From contig NC_133326.1 in NCBI RefSeq assembly GCF_042186555.1, positions 438,214,846 to 438,278,845 of the forward strand: 64,000 bases of DNA, given 5' to 3'. The translations under genes and the position numbers were made by a program. The number at the start of each line of letters is the position of its first letter. Position 1 is the stretch's first letter. The notes beneath the pieces were generated by a model. That model was not told the origin of the DNA, did not search any database, and worked only from the letters and a program-made list of their open reading frames with translations. Below, piece by piece: positions 55,908 through 64,000 of this stretch. The stretch comes from Aquarana catesbeiana (Eukaryota > Chordata > Amphibia > Anura > Ranidae).

Positions 55908-56830
55908 TATAAAGGCTCCAGGCTGTTTAGAGGATATATGAACTCAAAGTCTACTCGCCAACACCAACTGGTATAAAGAGATGCGGGTACATCCGTCTCT
56001 CCTCCCATCTATTTGCCACATGTGAAATGAGATAAACAGAAAAAGAGAAAGTTTACTAGTAAATACTGTCTTACTGAAGATGTGGGCTATCTGTCTTCTG
56101 CCCTATGAAATTATTTATCTCTCAGATATGTAATACGGGCACACTTACCCATGTGGACACAAATAACCACCGATGGACGAGCCCCCTATATCACCCTATT
56201 CACAAAAAACCTTTGGCCATCTTAGATGGTCAGGTTATAAATAGAGGGACTACAAACAAAATACACCATTTTCTTTTCACCATGAGACAGTCAGATACTC
56301 TTGGTTGCTCATTTTCTTCACTTTCTTTAATTTTATTTTACCTCTGACAAAGCTCTATTTGAAGAGTAAAACCTGTTCAGTTTGGGTGATTTGATTTTGG
56401 AAGCACCTTTTGACTTTTTTCATTTAGGTTCACATGATTTAATTTTTGTCCTGACACGTCCCGTCCCCCTTTTTCATTTTTGTGGGGAGAGATATGCCTT
56501 GTGCCAATGTAGTCTTGATTAATATAGAAGCTTTCTTGTGGATATGGTGATATATGGGGCTCGTCCATCAGTGGTTATTTGTGTCCACATGGATGAGTGT
56601 ACCCGTATTACATATCTGGGAGATAGATAATTTCATAGGGCAGAAGACAGTCCACATTTTCAGTAAGGCAGTATTTACTAGTATACTTTCTCTTATTCTG
56701 TTTATCTCATTTTATATGTGGCCAATAGATGGGAGGAGAGACAGATGTACCCCTATCTCTTTATACCAGTTGGTGTTGGTGAGTAGACCTTGCGTTTATA
56801 TATCCTCTAAATAGCCTGAAGCCTTTAGAT
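55908..56830. repeat. Large inverted repeat, ~290-bp arms
   Basis: Arms at 55908-56205 and 56543-56830 are inverted copies with roughly 90% identity by eye, including GGAGGAGAGAC and GACGAGCCCC-type blocks. The loop of ~335 bp carries no coding motif. It is probably a fold-back transposon, and outer limits may extend further. Confidence 0.9.
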
Positions 56831-56839
56831 AATGAGACA

Positions 56840-57590
56840 AAGATAAATCATTTCAGAACTTTTTCCACCTTTAATATGACCTATAAACTGTACAACTCAT
56901 TTGAACAAACTAAAATATTTTAGGTGGAGGGAAGTAAAAATAGGAAAACTAAAATAATATGGTTGCATAAGTGTGCACACCTTTAAAATAATTCTTTTTT
57001 GAAGCACCTTTTAATTTTATTAATTATTATTAATTATGGCACATCTTGACGTGGCAATATTTGCCAACTCTTTGCAAAAACACTCCAAATCTGTCCGATT
57101 GTGAGGGCATCTCCTTTGCACAGCCCTCTTCAGGTCACCCCACAGATTTTCAATCGAATTCAGGTCTGGGCTCTGGCTGGGCTATTCCAAAACTTTAATC
57201 GTCTTCTGGTGAAGCCATTCCTTTATTGATTTGGATGTATGTTTTGGGTCATTGCCATGCTGAAAGATGAAGTTCCTCTTCATGTTCAGCTTTCTAGTAG
57301 AAGCCTGAAGGCTTTGTGCCAATATTGACTGGTATTTGGAACTGTTCATAATTCCCTCTACCTTGACTAAGGCCCCTGTTACAGCTGAAGAAAAATAGCC
57401 CCAAAGCATGCTGCCACCAGAGTGAAGCATGAAGTGGTTCATGCTTCACTGTAGGTATTTTGTTCTTTTGGTGATGTGCAGTGCTGTTTTTGCACCAAAC
57501 ATATCTTTTGGAATTATGGCCAAAAAGGTCAACCTTGGTTTTATCAATCAGACCACAATTAACTATTTTGGCCATTCTGTGAGAGAAGGG
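56840..57590 (-). mobile_element. Tc1-like transposon T4, truncated
   Basis: Minus-strand frame 57442-57182 reads SGGSMLWGYFSSAVTGALV and SKYQSILAQSLQASTRKLNM, then FIFQHGNDPKHTSK. The usual Asp after QH is Gly, so the second catalytic Asp is lost. The 56840-57000 segment is the element end. The upstream N-terminal half is missing and no opposite end was found. Confidence 0.85.
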
Positions 57591-57984
57591 AGCAGCAGCA
57601 GAGAGAGCAGTGTGTTTCTAGATAGCTGTCTTATTTTTTGCGTTTTCACTATGGATCCCATCATGAGCATGTGTGAGGAAATGCCCCTGATGTTGCTGTT
57701 GTTGAGGCTCCGAAGACCAGAGTTTGTCGCTAATGGACTCATCCATTGATGCAGGCAACAGCATGTGGTGAAATTTGTGTTTTTTCAACATTTATATATG
57801 TTCAAAAATGATCAGAAATGTTTTCCCCTGTAAAAAAGCTTATAAACGCAAACGCATATAAACACAGTTTACCATGGTTACAAGCATTTGGTGTTTGAAA
57901 TGCCGGTAAACTACAGTCCTGAACGCGATTTTTCTGCTTTCAAAAAAATGCCTGTAACCTCAACCGCTTCTAAACTACTATAAA
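57591..57984. other. Unassigned sequence
   Basis: A-rich repeat-like sequence with AAACGC motifs at 57780-57960. No coding motif. Confidence 0.4.
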
Positions 57985-58080
57985 TGACTGAGTGTAAGTT
58001 ACATAGTTAAATAGTAGGTGAGGTTGAAAAAAGACACAAGTCCATCAAGTCCAACCTATGTGTGTGATTATATGTCAGTA
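57985..58080 (+). repeat. SINE/CR1-like short fragment
   Basis: GTTGAAAAAAGACACAAGTCC and the following CATCAAGTCCAACC match a block common in amphibian CR1/SINE-like repeats. Length is too short to type. Confidence 0.55.
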
Positions 58081-58439
58081 TTGTGAAAAAGAGGGGATAG
58101 GTATGGCGCTGCTCTTATTAAGAGGTGACCTACAACCTCTAAATACTTGAGGGGTGTGTGTCACAGGTGCATTTAGTGCAAAAAGTGACAATAAAAGTGC
58201 AGAAAATAAATATTTGTATATTCGCAAAAATCCCCCAAAAAATCCTACTGTGTAAACTTTCTAACCGCTTATATATAATATATGTTGTGTTCAAACGAAA
58301 AAAAGATAAAAAAAAAAAAAAAAAAACACAATCCTGTGCAAAACCTGCAATTCAAAGTGACATTTCTCTGCAAAAAAATCCAACATATATGACTGGTGTA
58401 TATTTGCTATGAAGCCCATAAAAAGCTCCGGTGCAACCA

Positions 58440-58705
58440 ATTACCTTCAGAAGTCACATAATTAGTGAAATGATGTCCACCTGTGTGCAATCTAAGTGTC
58501 ACACGATCTGTCATTACATATACCTTACATTATGGTAAATAAAGGTACATTACATGTACCTTTTTGAAAGGCTCCAGAGGCTGCAACACCTAAGCAAGAG
58601 GCACCACTAACCAAACACTGCCATGAAGACCAAGGAACTCTCCAAACAAGTAAGGGACAATGTTGAGAAGTACAAGTCAGGGTTAGGTTATAAAAAAATA
58701 TCCAA
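58440..58705 (+). mobile_element. Tc1-like transposon T5, 5' fragment
   Basis: Carries the leader and first codons of a Tc1 transposase: ATGAAGACCAAGGAACTC near 58622 encodes MKTKELSKQ. A GGGTTAGGTTATAAAAAAAT block at 58680 matches T2 at 19971. It ends there, and the rest of the element is missing. Confidence 0.8.
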
Positions 58706-58895
58706 ATCTGAATGTCTTTATCTTCACTTAATTGCACTATACTGTACTTCTCTTGCTCTTTGACATGATACAGTTTGTCCTATGTAGGCACTCCTTTCTG
58801 ATAAATACAAGACAAGCTTTTGACTGCAGTACTTTTGGATTTTTCTATCTTTGCCGTAACAAGGCTAGGCTGTAATCATTTTAGGCTCAGAATAG

Positions 58896-59809
58896 TCGTT
58901 TGCCGACCAGCCGCCGCAGTTTTACTGTGGCAGAATGGTACGGCCGGGCGAAACAACCTAACCTTACGTCGCTTTGCCTTTTAGCCACTAGGAGGGTGTG
59001 CACGCCCGCAGCGTGTGCCCGGAGCCGATGCAAGTGCCTGGCAGGCATGATGACAGCCAGACTTCCATGATCGCTCTTGACAGAGCAAGAACCGGGATCT
59101 GTATGTGTAAACACACAGATCCCGGTTCTTTCAGGGGAGAGGAGACAGTATGAGCACCGATCTCTCTCTCCTCCTAGACAGTCCCATCTCCCCCAGTTAG
59201 AAACACACATAGGGAACACAGTTAAACCCTTGATCGCCCCCTAGTGTTAACCCCTTCCATGCCAGTAAAATTTATAACAGTAATCAGTGCATTTTATAGC
59301 ACTGATCACAGTATAATTGTCAGTGGTCCCAAAAATGTGTCAAAAGTGTCCAATTTGTCCGCCGCCATTACTAGTAAAAAAAAAAAAATAATAATAATAA
59401 AAATGCCATAAATCTATCCCCTATTTTGTAGACACTATAATTTTTGCGTAAACCAATCAATATACGCTTATTACAATTTTTTTTACCAAAAATATGTAGA
59501 AGAATACATATTGGCCTAACCTAAGGAAAAAAATTGTTTTTTTGATAAAAATTTGGGATATTTATTTATTATAGCAAAAAGTAAAAGATATTGTGTTTTT
59601 TTCAAAATTGTTGCTCTTTTGTTTATAGCGCAAAAAATAAAAACTGCAGAGGCAATTAAATACCACCAAAAGAAAGCTCTATCTATGGGAAAAAAGTACC
59701 TCAATTTTGTTTGGGTACAGCGTCGCACGACCACGCAATTGTCAGTGCCGCATCGCAAAAATTGGCCTGGTTATTGAGCAGCCAAATCTTCCGGGCCTGA
59801 AGTGGATAG
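58896..59809 (+). repeat. Dispersed repeat R6
   Basis: The longest R1-family copy. It has GCCGACCAGCCGCCGCAG near the start, a GATCCCGGTTCTT inverted pair, the shared core at 59659-59689 and an end CGGGCCTGAAGTGG. Both TTAA ends are mutated. Confidence 0.82.
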
Positions 59810-59839
59810 GCATACAACTTGTGTGTGTGTGAAACCTTA

Positions 59840-60264
59840 TGCCGCGTACACACAATACGACATTCCGACAACGAAATCCTGGTATTTATGTCCGACGGAT
59901 GTTGGCTCAAACTTGTCTTGCATACACACGGTCGCACAAATGTTGTCGGAAATTCCGAACGTCAAGAACGCGGTGACGTACAACACGTACGACGAGCCGA
60001 GAAAAATGAAGTTCAATAGCTAGTGCGGCTCTTCTGCTTGATTCCGAGAATGCGTGGAATTTTGTGCATCGGAATTGTGTACACACGATTGGAATTTCCA
60101 ACAATGGATTTTGTTGTCGGAAAATTTGAGAACCAGCTCTAAAATTTTTGTTGTCGGAAATTCCGACAAAAAATGTCAGATGGAGCCTACACACGGTCAG
60201 AATTTCCACAACAAGCTCCCATCAAACATTTGTTGTCGGAAATTCCGATCGTGTGTACGCGGCA
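59840..60264. mobile_element. Harbinger-like MITE H2
   Basis: Ends TGCCGCGTACACACAA and inverted TGTGTACGCGGCA, flanked by TTA at 59837-59839 and 60265-60267. Interior blocks match H1 in the opposite orientation (TGACGTACAACACGTACGAC). Confidence 0.92.
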
Positions 60265-60333
60265 TTAGCGTTAGCTGTAGAATTCTGAGCCCTGTTAGTA
60301 CTGTACATACAGACAAATGGCTCAAAATCATAT

Positions 60334-61415
60334 TTAACCCCTTCCCGCCGACCGTACGCAGATATGCGTACTCGGCTTTCCGGGTTATACCGGGATGATG
60401 CCCGCAGCTGCAGGTATCATCCCGGTACCGTTGTTTACAGCGGGCGGTCGGCTACCCGAGTATAACAACCGATGCGGCTAAAAGCCGCTCGGTTGTTATA
60501 CTGGAGGAGCGGGAGGGGACATCCCCCCCCTCCCGCCGCCTCCCGCCGCTGTTACCGGGCCTCCCGTGCAATCGGGAGGCCCGGTGTCCAATCGGGTACC
60601 TTCGGCGGCTGGGGGCGGGCTGGAACGAAGCTGTGAGCGGCTTCGTTCCAGCCTTCTCGTTGTAAACGCGGAGGCGACGTCATCCCGTTTACTCGGCTGC
60701 CAATGGCGCCGAATTTTAAAAAATACTCAGTATTCAGAATCGCCGTTTTCGGCGATTTGAATACTTTGAAGTGTAAAGGAGGAATGGGGGGTCTTTTAGA
60801 CCCCCCATCCCTCCATAAAGAGTACCTGTCACCACCTATTACTGTCACAAGGGATGTTTACATTCCTTGTGACAGCAATAAAAGTTAAAAAAAAATAAAA
60901 AAATTTTAAAACACAATTTATAAAGTAAAAAAATAAATTTAAAAAAAAAAAAATTTAAAGTGCCCCTGTCTCCGCGAGCTCGCGCAGCGAAGAAAACGCA
61001 TACGGAAGTCGCGCCCGCATATGTAAACGGTGTTCAAACCACACATGTGAGGTATCGCCGCGAACGTCAGAGTGAGAGAAATAATTCTACCCCTAGACCT
61101 CCTCTGTAACTCAAACCTGGTAACCGTAAAAAAATTTTAAAGCGTCGCCTATGGAAATTCATAGGTACCGTAGTTTGTCGCCATTCCACGAGTGCGTGCA
61201 ATTATAAAGGGTGACATGTTTGGTATCTGTTTACTCGGCGTAACATCATCTTTCACATTATACAAAAAAATTGGGGTAACTTTACTGTTTGGATTTTTTA
61301 AAATTCATGAAAGTGTCCCTTTTCCAAAAATTTGCGTTTAAAACACCGCTGCACAAATACCGTGTGATAAAAAAATATTGCAACAATCGCCATTTTATTC
61401 TCTAGATTCTCTGCT

Positions 61416-61489
<74 letters not shown>

Positions 61490-61583
61490 GTTTGGGAACT
61501 CTAAGTAATTTTCTAGCAAAAAATACGGATTTTAACTTGTAAACACCAAATTTCAAAAATAGGCTTAGTCATGAAAGGGTTAA
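60334..61583 (+). repeat. TTAA-flanked dispersed repeat R7
   Basis: TTAA at 60334-60337 and 61580-61583. It begins TTAACCCCTTCCCGCC and ends GAAAGGGTTAA. The middle matches R8. It lacks the core shared by R1-R6 and so is a separate family. Confidence 0.82.
61419..61487. repeat. (TA)n microsatellite in R7
   Basis: About 34 TA units inside R7, near its right end. Confidence 0.97.
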
Positions 61584-62867
61584 ATGAGCAGAAATTAAAA
61601 CAATATGAAAACAAGACAAGTCGCTATCAGTTAGCACCTGTATATCTCCCTTGATATACAAATCCACTTACAGTAATTGAGAAGTATCAAACCATAACAA
61701 ATGTGAATCTAACATTCATACTTGGAAGCATCTATTCAAATAAAATGATGTAAACTCCCAAATGACTGGACTTTGTCCCATGGGTTAAATATAAATTGTA
61801 ACATCTGTAGTCTGCAGCTTTTGACACTTTATTCATATTCTTACAGGCAGTCAAGAAGGACTTGGCACTTTTTGAGACAGCTGTAATAAAAAGCCCATTA
61901 AATCACAGTTGTCCATTTGGGGTCACTGAATCTGTTTTCACTATTGTTGACTTAAGCAGTAGAACGGTTAATATAGGGTTAGAGATGCATATGCAGATAC
62001 AATGCAAAAAATGGTATTCACTGAGATCAGATCTGAGATCAATTTGCGGTTTGTTTAAAGTGTACCTGTACTTTTCATATGGAAGCCAAACCAAATATGT
62101 AACAGTCATTGAAGGAAAGCTATATGGCTTAGTGCATTAAATCAGCTTGTTAGAATGCATTCATGAAGCTGTTAACTTGTCACATACAATTGAAGGGAGT
62201 CAGGGGGGATTCAGACCAGGAAATGCATGCTTCAATCCATAATTCTCTAGGGATTCTCCTATAGAGTGGAGACAACACCGATGGTTCACTGACAAAAGCC
62301 AATAAGGGAAAAGTGTGCAGACACTGTGGGAACTGATGGCAACTGCCGGCAGCAGCCGATGGCTTTGGTACTTCCCTGCTCAGAATTTTGAGGAAGCTAC
62401 TCGCCCGGCGGCAGTGAAAGCAAACCATGTGAAGTAAGTGTTTGGGCACAGTAATATAATGGGGCATCTTTAACAGCTTGCATAGGGTGTATCTGTAATA
62501 AAAGGGAAGTGTTTAATACTAATTTAAGCAGAAATATTATGCATACATGAAAAACAAGTGGAACATCTGCAATACATTAGGGATTTATGAATACCTAAAG
62601 CATAGAAAGGAAATGCTTTTAAGACCACCACCCTTATAAACACTTCTAAACCCTGATAAACCATCATTAAAATTGTCAAAACTCCAGACAGTGATATTGA
62701 GTTAGTGCTATATAATAACATGATAAATGGCACTACACTTTTATCATGGACGTTTTACAAAATTGCAGTGTACCACAAAACGGGTGCAAACAAATCAGTT
62801 CTTAGGTGCTGCATGGTACTATATATTGATTAAGCCAAGTTAATTCGATTTTGTTTGTTTTTTACAT
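61584..62867. other. Unassigned, low-repeat region
   Basis: No motif, repeat or element was recognised on either strand. Short frames (for example 61862-62140 plus and 62180-62467 minus) have no supporting feature. Confidence 0.4.
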
Positions 62868-62868
62868 A

Positions 62869-63295
62869 CGGGGGTCCCCGGGTTACAAACAAGTTAGGGA
62901 CTGTAGGTTTGTTCTTAAGTTGAATCTGTTTGTAAGTCGGAACAGGTACATTTTTTAAGTGTAGCTCCAGCCAAAAAAACTATTTTTAAGCTTTTTGGAT
63001 AGCATAGGGAAGGGTTAACACCCCTGTAACATTTGTTTTGCTGTCTGTGCCCCTGTTCAGAAGATTTCATCTCACTTTCTGTCCCAATGACAATTGGATT
63101 TTGAAAATTTTGGGTTCTTGTGGAAACAAGCCTCGGTGATAAAGCATCGGTGGAGGTACCTTTTCCCCATAATAGCTCTTATAGGAGAGAATTTCCCTTC
63201 CTAGGGGTAGATTTCCTCTCACTTCCTGTTGTCTCTCTCTGTTTGTAAGTAGGAGTCGTTTGTAAGTCGGATGTTTGTAACTAGGGGACCCACTG
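62869..63295. mobile_element. Second mariner-like non-autonomous element
   Basis: The left end CGGGGGTCCCCGGGTTACAA is matched by inverted TTTGTAACTAGGGGACCCACTG at the right, with TA on both sides (62867-62868 and 63296-63297). Internal TTTGTAAGTCGG blocks are repeated near both ends. No transposase. Confidence 0.82.
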
Positions 63296-63297
63296 TA

Positions 63298-63825
63298 TTC
63301 GGAATGCACCTGATCTCTTAAATTTCAGACTTTGTGGATATTATCGAGAAGGGCAAGAATGCCCTGCAGATACAATAAATTGGAGTTGTACTAGAAAATG
63401 GTTATAACGCGCTAAGTTACATTTTTCTTTCTATGGTATCTTTTTACAGCTTTTCCCTCCCTTGATTTAAAACCTCATGATAACTCTAAGAACCCTCTTA
63501 TCTGCCTTAAACGTTTTATGTAATTGTACAGCCTTCTCCAGAGTACTACAATTATGCCATATCCTGAGAAACATATGGTATCCTCTTTACTAGGGATGGC
63601 AGGTAATGGCAAGCTGCATGCAGCAGAGAATAGCCCACAGTTATTATGTGGTATATAGATTTATGCAGTTTATGTCTGTCTTTCTTATTTGGCAAATCAG
63701 CTAAATTAAATCTCATTAGTGTCTGCTACCCAGGTGTACTGATTGGTTTGTTAAGAGCAGCTTCCATTTAGGTACAAGGTTAAAGGTCACTTTAACAAAT
63801 ATTAGTAAGAATGTCTGGGCCCTAA
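63298..63825. other. Unassigned sequence
   Basis: AT-rich with no recognised feature. Confidence 0.4.
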
Positions 63826-64000
63826 ACCCAGGTTCACACCAGTGTGATTTGACAGTTCCAAATCACATGACAAGTCAAACCCCATTGCCAGCAATGAAAC
63901 CATTACAATTGCCACGACTCATGTTGCAGCGACTTTGAAAAAGGTTCCTGCACTACTTTTTTCATTGCAACTTGCATAAACTTCTGTTAAATGATTTTGC
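63826..64000 (+). repeat. Partial MITE, cut by window end
   Basis: Starts ACCCAGGTTCACACCAGTG, like the end of the 44287-44575 element, with TTCCTGCAC later shared. The right end lies outside the window, so no TSD can be scored. Confidence 0.6.

Noticed and set aside
61298..61519. Short minus-strand ORF with an Ile-Tyr run
   Set aside because: It is the (TA)n tract inside repeat R7.
1..64000. Host protein-coding exons, tRNA or rRNA genes
   Set aside because: I scanned both strands for recognisable exon-like protein blocks and structured RNA genes and found none. Weak matches always fell in mobile-element sequence. A gene-prediction or RNA-seq comparison would be decisive and could not be run.

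Overview
The window looks like intergenic DNA from a frog genome, probably a ranoid (true-frog-like) anuran. Several tyrosine-recombinase DIRS retrotransposons, Tc1/mariner elements with ~200-bp inverted repeats, L1- and L2/CR1-type LINEs, Ty3/Gypsy elements and numerous TTAA- or TTA-flanked non-autonomous repeats are packed and nested together, a mix I associate with anuran genomes. I found no convincing host-gene exon, rRNA, tRNA or CRISPR. Nearly every long reading frame belongs to a decayed mobile element or is a by-product of a tandem repeat. Family names come from visible protein motifs, terminal repeats and target-site duplications (TSDs), not from a database search. Layout, 1-16 kb: DIRS element A (740-5831) has gag, RT, RNase H and recombinase remnants, an internal gag duplication, and a 333-bp near-perfect palindrome inserted with a 15-bp TSD. 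Next are a dispersed repeat, a minus-strand L1 endonuclease/ORF1 fragment (6650-8285), and a second minus-strand L1 (8322-15510) bounded by a 15-bp TSD. The second L1 carries a Harbinger-like MITE, a Tc1 element, a hAT-like MITE and a fold-back repeat. Layout, 16-36 kb: a mariner-like element is split by a TTAA-flanked repeat. Three Tc1 and DIRS relics follow, then more TTAA repeats, and an insertion with a 9-bp TSD that carries a 25-bp minisatellite. Large minisatellites occupy 28.98-29.35 and 30.9-33.0 kb. A CR1-type RT fragment is interrupted by a DIRS-type non-autonomous element (34290-36366). Layout, 36-52 kb: DIRS element B (36367-~41640) has an intact YLDD box and is broken up by a Gypsy gag piece, a Harbinger-like MITE with a clean TAA TSD, a 71-bp tandem duplication and an antisense SCAN-like gag fragment. 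DIRS fragment C follows. An L2/CR1-type LINE with a 2A-like GDISPNPGP motif near its N-terminus (44767-46289, 3' end 51908-52140) is split by a minus-strand Gypsy element (46291-51907). Layout, 52-64 kb: more TTAA-flanked repeats (R4-R7), a TTA-flanked MITE, a ~290-bp-arm inverted repeat (55908-56830), a minus-strand Tc1 with a mutated catalytic Asp, a Tc1 5' fragment, a third Harbinger-like MITE and a second mariner-like element. These sequences do not work together as a pathway. Their logic is stratigraphic: target-site duplications give a relative order of insertions, and shared modules link apparently different repeat families. The best leads are the 2A-like LINE, the retroposed palindrome, the core module shared by otherwise different TTAA repeats, the minisatellite-carrying insertion, and the inverted/direct repeat architecture at the DIRS ends.
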